Assembly: GCA_021396245.1 (NCBI GenBank)
Contig: WNYE01000014.1
Span: forward strand, 1 to 64,000
DNA: 64,000 nucleotides
Source: Sporothrix humicola
Lineage: Eukaryota > Ascomycota > Sordariomycetes > Ophiostomatales > Ophiostomataceae
Reading direction: 5' to 3'
This document shows, piece by piece, positions 1 to 12,068 of this stretch (position 1 is its first letter; each line of letters opens with the position of its first letter). A program made the position numbers and the translations under genes. The notes under the pieces are model-generated. The model saw only the letters and a list, made by a program, of their open reading frames with translations, made no database searches and was not told the DNA's origin.

Positions 1-3000
1 TTTTAAAATATATATAAAATTAACCGTTTCGTATAAGTTACTTTTTACTATATAAACTTTTTTAACGTTAACGTAATTTTTTTATAAAAAATTTTACTTA
101 TTTAAAACGGTAATACTTTAAGTTTAACTTTCGATAAATACTATAAGTTATAAATTAAAAAAAACCGTTTTATTAAATATATCGTTAAAAGTTTTTTATT
201 AATATACTAATAATATATTATATTTAAAAATATTATATATATTATTATTTAAATAATTAAAACTTAATTATTATACATTATTAATATTTATAATAAGTTT
301 TATACTTTTAAACTTCGATTATAAAACTTATTATTATTTTAACCCGTAACTTTATTAACTTTCAAAGTTAAAAATAACGTCGTTTTAATAAAAAACGTTA
401 ACCTTTATTACTCGTTTTAAAATTTAATAAAATAAACCTCCACTTATATTAACGTGTTTTTTAACTTTACGAACGAGTAAAATTTTTTTTTTTTTACACC
501 GTTTAGTATATTAACTTAATAACTATAAAACTTTTAATTTTATTACCGTTTATTAACTATAAACTATACGTAAGTTTCGTTACGTTTTCGAGTTATATAC
601 TTTATATTAAATTAACCGAGATTTAATTATATATTATAAATATATTTTATATTAATAATAACTTCGTTAATATTAATAAACGGTTTTTATTAAGTTAAAC
701 TTAATTAAAAAAAAACCGTATTTTTAAAATAAAGTATATTTTTTTCGACGCCGTTACCACTTATTAATATTATTACTTTTAAACGTTAAACTAACGATTT
801 ACTTAGTAAACTTATTAATATTATATACGTATACGTTTTAATTAAGTTATTTTTAAAAAAATAACGTTTTTTTAATTAAAATATAATCGCCACCGTCGTT
901 ATTAATACTTTTCACGTTATAAAAAAAAAAGTATACGTTAAAGACCGGTTTAAAGTAATATACGAAGCTGTATAAACGGTACGGTAAGTATAATAATAAA
1001 CTCTTCGGTATATAAATACACGTTATTAGTAAACTGTTTTATATAAAACTTTAATAAAAAATATTAACTTATAAAAGTTAAAAAAATAAACTTATTTTTA
1101 AAGTTATACTTTTTTTTTTTTTTTTTTTCGTTTTTAAAACGTTTAAATAATACGTACACCGTATACTTTAACGATAAAGTTAAAAAATTTTTTCGTTAAT
1201 TTTTTTTAACTTTAAACGTTTTATTATTTTTACCGGTATTAACGTTATATAATTATATTTTTATTAATTAAAACGTCTTTATAAATAATATTTTAACGAT
1301 AATTTATTATACTTTTTTACGTAAAACTTTTAAATTAAACTAAATATTAAACGTATTTTTTTAAATTTACGGTAACTTTTTCGCTTTTTAACTTTAAAAT
1401 ATCGTTATAATTAACTTATACTTTAACCATTAACTATTATACTTTAAAATATTTTATATTATCGTTATTTCGAAACTTAATAAAACCGTTTTAAAAAAAT
1501 AAAAAGTTAAAAGTTAAAGGTTAATAACGTTCTTTAATATAATTAATAAAGTTATTGAAGTTATCGTAGTTTGTAAACTCGTTAAAGTGACGAAAAATAA
1601 TTACCTTTTTTTAAAAAGTTAAATAAGTAACCGGTGGTATTAATTTATAAAGTTAACGGTTTATTTTTTTATTAACGCGGTGTATAACGTATAAAACTTT
1701 AAAGATATAGTAACCTTTTTTTAGTTAAATATTTAAAAAACTTTTAATAATATTTATTATAGTTAACTTATTTATACTTTTTACACTTTTTACTTTTCGG
1801 TTTAATTAATTAATTAAATTATAAATTATTTATTAAATTAAATTATAAAGTTTTTTTTTAACGGAAAAATAATATTAATACGGTTTATTACCGTAAATAT
1901 TTTATAAAAATCTTTTTTATCGTTTATTTTATTTATTTTTTTTATAACACCGTTTTATTACGTTTTTTATTAATATTATAAAATTATTACTTTAAAGTTT
2001 ATAAATAATATTAACCTTTTAACTTACGGCCGTATAATAACTTTTTATTATTATATTTTATAAAACGTTTAAAAAATAATTATAAATTAAGTACGGTCGA
2101 AAAGTATTATATTTAAACCGGCGAAAAATAAGTTTTTTTACTTTTTTTACGTTTACGAAACTTTAACGACGACGTTTACGTTTAATTAAAACACCGTTTT
2201 TACTTTTTATTAAATAACCCGTTTCTTCGGTATTTAGTTTAATAAAAAGTTTTTTTTTTTAAAGTATATTCGATAAATAAAACACCGTTTTACCGTATAA
2301 AGTTATACTTTTATAAGATTTATCGAGAAAATATAAAGTTATACACTTTCGTAAGCTTAAATAATTTATACGGTTATACTTTAAAGTATAATAATTTACG
2401 GTGTAAGTATTTTTTTTTTAAAATTAAAAAATTACCGACTAATGTTTTTTTTAAATGTTATTTTTTACGAGTATTTTTATATTATTTTTAAGGTTTATCG
2501 GTTAATATTTATTTATTTTTTTTACTTCGAATTAAATATACCGTTATTAAACTTTTATTTAAAATACCGTTAAATTATTTTTTTATTTTAGTTAAATTAT
2601 TAAATTAAAGTTTAAACGATTTAAGGCGTAGTACGTTACTTTTGACCGTTTATTAATTATTATTTACTTTTTTTTATATTATTTTTATTATTTATTTTTA
2701 AAAAAATAAATTAAGTTATAGTTATTAACCGTTAAAAAACTTAATGGTAATAAAACGTTAAAACCGACCGTTTTATAAAATTTTTTATTATATAAACGTT
2801 ATATTAAACAGTAAAAACCGTATAACGCCGTTACTTTTATTTTACGAAAGTTAAAAGTAATTTTTTTACGTAAATTTATATTAATTATATTAACCTTTAC
2901 GTATACTTTTTTTAACGTAAAATTATTAACTTTTTAAACTACTTTTACGGCGTTAAAAATAAAACGGCTAAGTATATAATTTTAATATACTTAAAAATAT

Positions 3001-3780
3001 TACCGTAACCGATAAGTTAACTTTAAACTTTCGAAAAATTAAACTATTAGTTTTAAAGTAACTTTAAAGTTAAATTAATCTTTCGTTAATTTATTTAAAA
3101 TAATAAACTTTTAAAGTATAATTTTATAAAAAAACTAAAAAGGTTACCGTTATCGAAATAATATAACTTTACTTAAACTTTATTTTTTTTTTATTTTTAC
3201 ACCGTATTATAACAATACGTCGTTTTTTTTTAACGGTAATAACTTTATAAATATAACGTTTTTTAATTTCGATTAAAGTTTACTTTTTAAAAAAACGTTA
3301 TTTTTTTTTAATAATATTAACTTTATAAATATAACGTTCTTTAACTTTAATTAAAGTTTATTTTTCGAAAAAGTATTATTTTTTTTTAATAATATTAACT
3401 TTATGAATATAACGTTTTTTAATTTTAATTAAAGTTTACTTTTTAAACGAAAAGTTAATTAAAAAGTTACATTTAATACTTTAATAATTTTAATAACGGT
3501 AACCTTCGTCTCCGTCTTTATTTTAATTATCGAATAATCGAACACCGAAAACAATAACGATAAACTCGTTACGACGCCGATAACACTCGAATAATTAATT
3601 TTAACGTTAAAAGTACAAAAGTAAAAAGTTTATTATAACGTTAATAATACTCGAGCGATAAACTTTAAAGTAAAAAAAAAAATTAAGTTACAAACTATAC
3701 ACTCTTTTATTTTATACCCTATTTACTACACCCACCCTTTTCATTTATTTACAATATACAACTATTTATTTATTTATTTA
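1..3780. repeat. RIP-mutated AT-rich block
   Basis: The block is strongly AT-rich and has almost no CA or TG dinucleotides, while CG, CC and CT remain. That is the signature expected when RIP converts CpA to TpA on both strands. It has no long open frame on either strand. Base composition changes to ordinary mixed sequence at about 3.7-3.8 kb, just left of the mating-type genes. The original element cannot be named from the mutated sequence; a duplicated transposon or repeat-containing gene is the usual substrate. The left end lies outside the window. Confidence 0.9.
3222..3455. repeat. 78-bp tandem repeat, three copies, inside RIP block
   Basis: A recognisable unit containing AACTTTATAAATATAACGTT recurs at about 3241, 3319 and 3397, an exact 78-bp spacing, with RIP-type differences between copies. 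Because 78 is a multiple of three, the repeat could have encoded a 26-residue protein repeat before mutation. No reading frame survives. Confidence 0.8.
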
Positions 3781-3784
3781 TTTA
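3764..3784. repeat. (TATT)n microsatellite
   Basis: About five tandem copies of a TATT unit lie at the right edge of the AT-rich block. Confidence 0.8.
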
Positions 3785-4325
3785 CTTAACGTATAACCTT
3801 AACAAACCAACACACACTCGTGTAAATTAAAAAGTTTATATACACAATTCTGTGGCAGTTTTTTCCCCATAAAGGTTTTACTTAACTAGTCGCCAATAAT
3901 CAAGATTAACTAAAAAAGGCGAATATTAATAATAATAATAATAATAAATAAAATGTAAATGATACAACAATAAGCAAGTGAAACTAAAAAGAACTATTTC
4001 TTATAATGTAATTTGACCGTCTATGATTTTGTCCATTGTCTTTGACTAGTGTAAATGCTGATAAAATGTAATCCTGTAACCCAAGATCCGGTATTATCCA
4101 AATGTGTTGAACATAAGTTGAATGAGAAATTGACAAAGGAAATAAATAAAAAGAGAATGCAAGATAGAAAGTAACACAGAAGAAATTCAGGTGAAAAATA
4201 ATTATACAGACGAAAAAAGAAAGAAAAAATGAAAACAAACAATATAAAAACAAAATTGACTCAATCTGATGGCGAGGTAAAAAGTTGAGAGTAAAATGCG
4301 TTGAAATGGAAGAAAATCAACAAGA
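3785..4325. other. Intergenic, probable 3' UTR of the 893-aa gene
   Basis: This is AT-leaning sequence downstream of the minus-strand 893-aa gene. Only short hydrophobic frames are present and none has coding character. It probably holds that gene's 3' UTR and poly(A) signals. Confidence 0.5.
3926..3947. repeat. (AAT)n microsatellite
   Basis: About seven tandem AAT units lie between the RIP block and the 3' end of the first gene. Confidence 0.8.
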
Positions 4326-7138
4326 TCAGATCCACTGGAAGTTATCCATGGAATCAAGAATGGCTGGTATGGATTAGTGGCATTCCGGATACCATCTGTG
4401 TTTCTCACGCCAGAAGGAAAAACATACCGTGATCCGAGCCCAGGTCTTCACAGAAGCTCATGATGCGGCGGATCTCGTCAGAGTTGGTAAAGTCCACGTT
4501 GGCGACGTCGTTGAAACATTGGTCAATGTTGACGTAGTCGTCGTTGGGCGAGTGCAGGCGGGCGGTTCTGGGTCCAGAGACAGACATGTTCTGCACCGAA
4601 GGCATGGAAGACATGGTCGTCATGGACGAGGACAAAGTAGGCATTGTCGATGACATGGTGGTCGGCTGCGGGGCGAAATTGTAGCCCATGTAAGCAGTGG
4701 TGTTGGCCGACCTGGTTCTGGGAGTGTTGTCGTAGGCGGGCGTCGGCAAGGTATGGGTCACCGGGATCTGGATGGGCTGGATGTTTTGGAGGCCGTGAAG
4801 TGGGCGCATTTGCTGCACCGGCGGAATTGTTGGCAGGGTTGCGCCCATGAAAGCGTCTTCCATGTCAAGTTCGGACATCAGGGGAATGTCGTCGTCGACA
4901 ATACCGGGCATGCCTGGAAGACCCTGCATGGCGTGGCGGGGATCCATGCCTGCCAAAGGGTGCAGGTCTTCTGGGATATACTCTGGAAGGCCCTGCATTC
5001 TGCTGATCGAGTTCATGGCGTTCAAGGCGGTCAATTGGTGCATTCTTTCCTGGTACGAGCGGATGCCCATGTCGACGGGATCAACCTCGATTTCCATGTC
5101 CATGTCGGGCGGTGAGGGCCGAGAAGCACGACGGGCGTGGGCAGGCTGAGGTGGGCGATACTGAGTAGGACGGGGCGGCTGATCCAGAGACATGGGCTGG
5201 ATGGGCTGCATAGTCTGCGTCGGGTGCACCACTGGAGCAGGAGGCGGTGCAGGTGCGGCAGGAGCAGATGAGGCAATTGCAGGTTGTGAAGCCGGGGCAG
5301 TCGCTACTGGGGACGCAGTTGCCGTTGTGGGAACGGAAGGTAGCGGCCGTGTAGGTGGGGCCGTGGGAGGGGGCAGTGGCTGCTTCTTCTGGACGGCAGG
5401 CGCGGCCGGCGCGGCCGGCGCAGCTGCCTTGCCTGGAAGAGCAGCCGAATGAGAAGTAGGCTTTGGCCTTTCCTTTTCAGCCTCTTTTCCGTTCCCCCTT
5501 TCGGGCTCTTTCCCCTTATCCTCCTTCTTGGCCTTATTTTCTGGTCCCTGGATGCATGTCGCCACATTGACGCGGTAGTCGTCGCTCAGCGAAATGACCG
5601 GCCGCTCAATCTCAATCGGTTCAGGCGTTCCCATGACCTTGCGGTACCCGTGGATCAAGTGCACATCGCTTTCCTTGCGGCCGTGGCAGACCTTTTTGGT
5701 GCACGAAGGCGACGAATTGTCGGTAGCCGGTTGCTTGCCTTTCTTCTTGTCCGACATTTCCTCGGGAGCCGGAGCGAGAACAGGCAGGGCGCTGCTGCCG
5801 TTTCCAGGCAAGGTCTCGCTGTCGCCACGGCTGCGTTTGCCGAGGCTGCTGGATGCCGCCGACGCAGAAGAAGTTGCAGACGACTGTGACGAGGTGGATG
5901 CTCTCTGCACTCTGGAAGATCTCCGGGGCTCGCTCGTGTTCGCCGTGTTCGTGGTCTTTGCAGCCACGGAAGCCGATGCCGCGGATGATACCATTCTCGA
6001 CATCCGGTCCATGTAGTCGGCTGCCTCATTGTCGCTGCCCATCGTGTCGAGATGCGATGACAGCACACCGTCCAGCATGGCCACCTGCTGTCGCTGCATA
6101 CTGGTACGGCGGGCATTGGCTTGGGCTTCGGCCCGCGCACTGGCCTGCGCGTTGGCAATGGCAAGACTCCCAGGTCCAGGACTGTCTGTGCTGTGAACCG
6201 TAACAGTGTCGCGCCGGCCATCGCTGCTGACCGTCAAAATGTGGCCGCCGCCTGTCAGAAGGTCACCACTGATGCCTCCAGAACCAGAAGAGCGAGAGTT
6301 GCTCCCACCAGAAGAACTGCCGACAGACTTCTTGGCCTCGTGATTGGGCTTGATGTTGTAGATCCGCTCCAACTCTCGGTTGAGCCAGTCTCTACCATCT
6401 TCAATAGCAGCCGCTGTTGGCATCTGGGGGTAGCTAGTGCCGACAGTGATATTGCTGTTCGTCGAAACCACGGTGGCTTTGTTATCTGACGGGAGATTCT
6501 GACTTTCAGGCTGTGAGAAACCAACGTCAGATTGACCACGGTTGTAACCACAATCATGCATCTCATTCTCGGTTCTGTGTCTAGCAATTGATGCCGCAAC
6601 TCTGTCCATATCCTGTTCCAAGTTGCATTCTGGAGGCCGAACAACGACAGTGTTCTCTCCAAGGGGAATATTCCCGACGACACTGCTAAAGTCCATGGCC
6701 TGCATTGGGTTGCATTCATAATCAGTATTGCCGTTATTTTCTTTTCAACGGGTTTTGCTACTTTACCTGTGTATGTGCACTGTTGATGTCGCGTATTGGT
6801 TCAGGGTCCTGGACAGCACACATGGGGACCGAACTGAGACTATGTCTTGGTAGATGTCTGGGAAGAGTCGAAGAAGTATCTCTTTGGGTACCCATTGTCG
6901 CGAGTGGTCTGTACAGGTTTGTAGTGAAAGGTGCAGGGGCTTGATTACCCGATATTGTATCGACCCCATTGTGACTTCTTGTGGTGTCTGGTCGTTCTTT
7001 GTCGCCATGAACAACTAGGGAAACAAATCGCGAAACATCTTCTTTTGGTAGAGGAGTAGTTGGACCGACGCCTGATGCCGTGGCTGTTTGACCAAATCCA
7101 TTATGATCGGAGGAAGAAGACGTGTTTTTTGAAGGCAT
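4326..7138 (-). CDS. 893-aa low-complexity protein divergent from MAT1-2-1 (possible alpha-box-less MAT1-1-1-like gene)
   Basis: Three exons: 7138-6767, 6699-4428 and 4363-4326. Intron 1 (67 bp) has donor GTAAAG and acceptor TGCAG. Intron 2 (64 bp) has donor GTATGT, branch CTAAT and acceptor CCAG. Frame is kept at both junctions. An in-frame TAA two codons before the ATG at 7138 fixes the start. Without intron 2 the frame runs on to a stop at 4405. I see no known domain. The middle is rich in Ser, Ala, Pro and Gln, followed by Met/Asp-rich acidic stretches such as PDMDMEIEVDPVDMG, and the tail ends in DSMDNFQWI. The composition suggests a nuclear regulator with an acidic activation-like C-terminus. 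It is head-to-head with MAT1-2-1. Some Ophiostomatales MAT1-2 idiomorphs are reported to keep a MAT1-1-1 copy lacking the alpha box, and position and orientation fit that, but no alpha box is visible and homology is unproven. The frame is intact, so I do not call it a pseudogene. Confidence 0.75.
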
Positions 7139-8207
7139 ATTTTAACTGATGATACAGCAAGCTCAATGATTGCTTGCCTTTTCCTGTAGTTATTTGGGTC
7201 AGAATACAAACATCTAGAGTAGACAAACATGTAGAGTAGAAAGGCAACAGACTGTAGCGATAAATACCTTTCCCTCGACTTCAATTGTTGCAGCGGTAGA
7301 CGATATACCACATCGAGAAATGCCCGCAGAAAATTAGAAACGGAAGTGCTACCACATTACGACGTCGAAAAGATCAAGAATTATGGATTGCATGTCCTGC
7401 TTAAATCTATTAAGTTTCCCCACGACCAATTCAAGAGTATCCCTTGCTCCAAGAATTGAAACCATAAGATGCGCTCTCTTCCGAGAGAAAGCAATACCAA
7501 CAGACAGCATACTCTCCCTAACGAATCTAATGAAATAGTTTGTTTGACCATAAGTCACTTCTAACGGCCTAGGAAATGAGCTACTGCAGACCTGTCACCA
7601 GGTCAAGCCGTTTGAAGGACCAGGCAAAAAGACTTCTTAGCTATGATTCCCATTTCTGAGTATACTCGAGTGGAAGAATTACTGTCGCAGGTTATTTATT
7701 TTACCCCCTCGGAAAGAACAAGCATCTTGCAGACGCTCCTCAATAAACTCGTTTTGCGAACAAACGACTTTGTCATTGACCAAGGGACTACCTGAATCTT
7801 TGCAGAGTTGGATTTCCCAATTCGGAAGGGTGTGGGGGGTGTGAATAGATCGTGCCTTTTCCTCAATAGAGTACATGCCCCACTACAGAAAATGCACCTG
7901 AAAGCAAGTACACCATCCCCCTCGCACTGAAAACAAAGGAATCCACTTGCTGGCTCTTTTCCTTTAAATTCCTCTTCTTTTCTCCCCTTGGAAAATTTCT
8001 CTTCTCTTCTCTTCATCCTTCAACAACTTTCATTTCTTCATCTTCTTAATTCTCAAATTTCTTCCCATTCTCAATCTATATATCCTGTACCTGCTTTTCG
8101 ACAAAATCAACATCATCTGTCAACTATTTCGACTAGTTGCATACCCCTTGACCTAGCATTTCACTACTCAACTTTATATTTGCCACTTCATTCAAGATCA
8201 GTCAGCC
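7139..8207. promoter_or_regulatory. Divergent promoter between the 893-aa gene and MAT1-2-1
   Basis: About 1.07 kb is shared by the two start codons. The MAT1-2-1 side is pyrimidine-rich (CTTCTCTTCTCTTC-like from about 8000), as is common before fungal start sites, with TATATAT at 8077-8083, about 125 bp before the ATG. On the minus strand, short frames at 7558-7349 and 7311-7015 have no recognisable domain and no supported splicing to either gene. Confidence 0.55.
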
Positions 8208-9178
8208 ATGGATGTTGCTCAGATGGCTCCCCTGATGTTCAGCATCAACCTCAGCGGCCATGTCGTTCACACTGTCATTGATCCTCAGATTCTGGCCCAG
8301 TTCTGGTCGAGCCTTTCAATCCAGGTGCTCCCTGGAAACGACTTCATTGGGATTCCTGGTCCTACGTTCCGCATCTTGGACGATGGCGGAAAGCACTACA
8401 TCGCGCACAACTTTGCCAGGTATGATTTGCAAACTACTTCTGAACCAAATGTTTCGTGTTTCACTAACATCATGTTTTTCAGTGCCATCGGCGAGGCTAT
8501 GGTCAAGTTCGTCATTGACGGAAGTGGCACACATGCTGATCGCTACTTCCTCGGTCGTGCTGCCTTTTTCCGGGCTGAGAACATTGTGTCCTGCGTTGGA
8601 GACCTTGATGTTTGGGTCCCCCCCGGCTATCCCCTTCAGGATTCTTCTCTGGTCTCACTTCCCATCATCCCGGCTGGTGCCACTAGCACGCGGCGCAATG
8701 CTCGGGGAGGAGCGGTCAAGGTTCCTCGCCCTCCCAACGCCTACATTCTTTACCGCAAGGATCATCACAAGGCCCTAAAGCAGGCCAATGCCGACCTTTC
8801 TAACAATGAAATCTGTAAGTTACATTCTGCAGCTACGTTTACAAAGTTGACATTTACTAATTTTCCTCAGCTGTCATTCTCGGCCGCCAGTGGAACAACG
8901 AGTCGGAAGAGATCCGTGTCCGCTATCACAAGATGGCTGTTGACATCAAGCGTCAGGTTGAGGCTCTTCATCCCACCTACAAATACAACCCGCGCAAGTC
9001 TTCAGAGATTCGCCGCCGCGCCAAGGGCAACAACGGTGTCTACAATGTCGAGAACACTAGCTCGGAGACTACCAATGTTTCCAATGTCTCTGCTGCTGTT
9101 GCTTCGCTCCCTACGCCCCCTCTCGATTTTGAGACTGCCTCTTTTGGCTCTATGACTTCTCCCTCGAGCGACGCTTAA
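8208..9178 (+). CDS. MAT1-2-1: MAT1-2-1 mating-type HMG-box transcription factor
   Basis: Exons 8208-8419, 8483-8814 and 8871-9178 give 283 aa. Intron 1 (63 bp, GTATGA...TTCAG) keeps frame even if unspliced. Intron 2 (56 bp, GTAAGT...CTCAG) splits the serine codon in NNEIS-VILGRQW inside the HMG box, the intron position typical of ascomycete MAT1-2-1 genes. The HMG box spans about residues 150-220: it opens with KVPRPPNAYILYRKDHH, continues through ILGRQWNNESEEIR, and is followed by the basic stretch NPRKSSEIRRR. The protein binds DNA in the nucleus and, in MAT1-2 strains, sets mating-type identity, controlling pheromone and receptor genes and post-fertilisation development. The N-terminal part (residues 1-148) is the usual conserved but functionally less defined region. 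The 3' side contains a likely UTR intron at 9193-9263 (GTAAGA...GACAG). Finding only this HMG gene and no alpha-box gene indicates a MAT1-2 idiomorph. Confidence 0.96.
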
Positions 9179-10045
9179 ACAGCAGGATTTTTGTAAGATA
9201 TTTTCCACCTCATTTCCTACCCACCTGGCACCAACTGACACTTTCCTTTTAACTGATCGACAGGCCCTCTTTTGCCACAAGATGCTTATGCAAAGCCCAA
9301 CTGCTTTCAAAGCTGTCCTTCTTGTATCTACAACGAACGACATTGGATGCTTTTATGATACACAAGATCTTGGCTCCTCTTTTCAGGGTTCTTCTCTCTA
9401 GCAATTTCTTTGACAGGACTTGCCCTCGATCTCAATCTGCAGCTCCCAGTCTTGAACAGGCATACTGTCTGCGACACGCAGTTTCGGCACCACACACCAG
9501 GCATTTATCTGTCACATCTGCTTTCTCTGTTTTCTTTTGTCACGTCTTCTGTCTTTTCCGTTGTGGCATTTTCACTTGTCGATTTGCATTTCCCACTGTC
9601 CTCAACTGCACTGGCATGCACTTCTCTTCTCATGTACTTTCTTATTTGCTTTTCACTTTTCCTTTCTTTCTCTTTCCACTTTTCATTTGTCTTCTGTTCT
9701 TTCTTCTTTTAGGTGACTGGCGGAGGATATACCAGATTGCAACAACCAGCAACAATCAGCAAGCATAGCATTGGAACGGAGTATGGTACGGACTACGGAA
9801 CACGGTTCGAGGATTCTCGACCATGGGTCATGGGTCATGACATGGATGGCAATTTGTCTTTTTCTTTTCTTTTTCTCAATCTGCATTTTCTTCTTAGAGC
9901 AATGGCTTCCCTTAAGGACCATTTGCAAACAAAAAAACAAAACAACAGCTTTGCTATGGGCAGCCATTGCAAACCTTAGATAAATCTCGTTTCGCAATAC
10001 AAGAAAGCAGCATCAAAACGAAAAATCAGGATCACCACTTTTCTG

Positions 10046-10144
10046 TGATTTCTTCATGACTTCTCTATGACTTCTCTATGACCTCTTTATGATTTCTCCA
10101 TGATCCCTCTATGATTTCTGTATGATCCCTCTATGATTTCTCTA
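10046..10144. repeat. 11-bp minisatellite, nine copies
   Basis: Nine consecutive 11-bp units of the form TGAYTTCTCTA run without a gap, with point differences such as TGACCTCTTTA and TGATCCCTCTA. Confidence 0.9.
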
Positions 10145-12037
10145 CCCAATAAGTCTACAATGTATGCAGTACACCCACAGCACGCACCTTTCCCCAGTAT
10201 CCCTTTGTATTCTCGCTGTGCATCCCCTCTTCTTCTTTGTTGGTGATGCGATTTTGCTTCTCGGCCAGCCTTTGTCTTTTCCCCATCGTCTCCAGCTTTA
10301 CGACCAGCCATACTCTGGAAGACGAAAGATGCTGCTCTACACTCTACAGTGGACAGCCCTGCGGTGCGCCACCAACAGACCACAGCCCGCCTGCTGTAGG
10401 GAGCCTGAGCTAGGCCAGCCAAAAAGAGAGCCAAGGGCTGGCGTTGTGGTGCATCCTCGCCCTTGGCGGGGTCCGTTTGGGGGTGTTGGCTGCCGGACAG
10501 GGGAGGGCCACCAAGCTGGCGCTGGCCAAGCTGGGCCTGGGGGGAAAGGGAAGAGGGGGGGCGGCAAATTCCCAAAATTGCGAGGGACTGCCATTTTTGA
10601 CATCCACTTTTACCATCTGAACTTACAACCTGCTCCCAGCCCCCAGCCTCTGTATTTTTTGGCCGTTTGCACCTCTCGCACCTCTCGCTAAAATTTGCCA
10701 CCATCGTTCTAAGCTTGAACAGCTCACTCTTCGTACCTTTTAGCACCGGGCGCATCTATCTGCCGTTCCTGACCGCCGGCCTGATCTCTGACCAGAAACG
10801 CAAAACGCCGTCGTCGACCACTGTCCACCAGTCCCTCTGACATCGTCCTGCCAGCCGCCTTTCTTTTTGAGGTCATTGCCTCTTTGGGGTTGCTAGCTGT
10901 TTGGAGGAATATCCGCACATTTTTTTCTTTCCCCCCCCTCACTTTTTTGGCCAGTTTGAAATGGTCGAGCCAGAAAACAGATTTGGACTCAGAGTAATCC
11001 TGAGGTTGTCTGTCTGCTTCAATTTCTCACTTGTCTCTTGTCTCTTGTCACTCGTCGTATATCGCTTTCTTTTTTCTGTCTGTCTCGCTTTGAGACCCCT
11101 CGCTTCATGCTGTCGTAGCTGCCCTCCTGGTCTGGCGTGTATCCTTTTGCCCTGTAATTGGCCCGTTCTCTTTCAGCGCCACCAACAGACCAAGCAAGAA
11201 CTCTCGCTATTTCCCCTAGCAGACACTGTAGACTGTAGCCCACTCTGTCCACAGGGACAGTGATTGGCTGTTTTACTTCGTGTTTGGAAGCCGCCTTGGT
11301 GCTCGCGTCTCGCTCTTGTCGCTGTTTCTGATGTTTGTCGAGAAATGATTGAAAGTGTTCACTTTTTGCAAAAGAATTCTGCTCGTAGATTGCACGATTT
11401 GTCTATGTACTTTGTATCTATGGTCTATACTGCTTGCCTGAAAGAGATTGCATCACCTCGGTGGAAATTCGTTGAATATACTTTACTGTCGTCATATACG
11501 ACAAATCTACTTTTGCGAGTGTCGTTTCCTCGTACAACGGACGCCATATGGGGTGCCTAATTTCGCATCATGGCTCTGTGTTCTTCCTGCTGTCCCCGTC
11601 TTGTGTCTCGATGGATTTTCTCCGACGACGTGCAATCTTTGTGCGAGTACGTTGAAGACATGTTCTGTCCTTCCCAAGTCTCGACTGTATTCTGTCGCAC
11701 ATTGCCACATCTGTACCACTGATCACTGTTCGAGCACTGCCTGGATAGGAAGCAGCAAAGCACGTGGATGATTGAATATGTAGATGCACGGCAGGATACC
11801 CAAAGAAGAGGTTGGTGTCCGTGTCTGTGCCTGTGTCATGTCCAGGAGCATGAACCATCTGTGCTCAGGTACATCCAACTCTTAGGAACACGACCAGGAA
11901 GACATATGCACGGTCACAGTCCTCTGTCCCAATCGAAATTGAAAACCCAAAGCCAAGGAAAGGGACATTCTCCCAGGCAAGAATGCCGAGCCTGTTGCAT
12001 GGGAGAGGCATGGGGGAGGCGCACGGGGGTTTTGGGG

Positions 12038-12068
12038 ATCCATGTATCCATGTATCCATGTATCCATA
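12038..12068. repeat. 8-bp tandem repeat (ATCCATGT)
   Basis: Between three and four copies of ATCCATGT lie in tandem. Confidence 0.85.

Noticed and set aside
4405..4427. Stop at 4405 as the end of the 893-aa gene's frame
   Set aside because: A GTATGT donor, CTAAT branch and CCAG acceptor define a 64-bp intron; the spliced tail reads better than the unspliced hydrophobic end.
10250..10300. GCTTCTCGGCC, resembling the start of U2 snRNA
   Set aside because: The match stops after a few bases and no branch-recognition or Sm-site context follows.
10087..10755. 222-codon minus-strand frame
   Set aside because: Its C-terminal end runs through the 11-bp minisatellite and nothing in it resembles a known protein.
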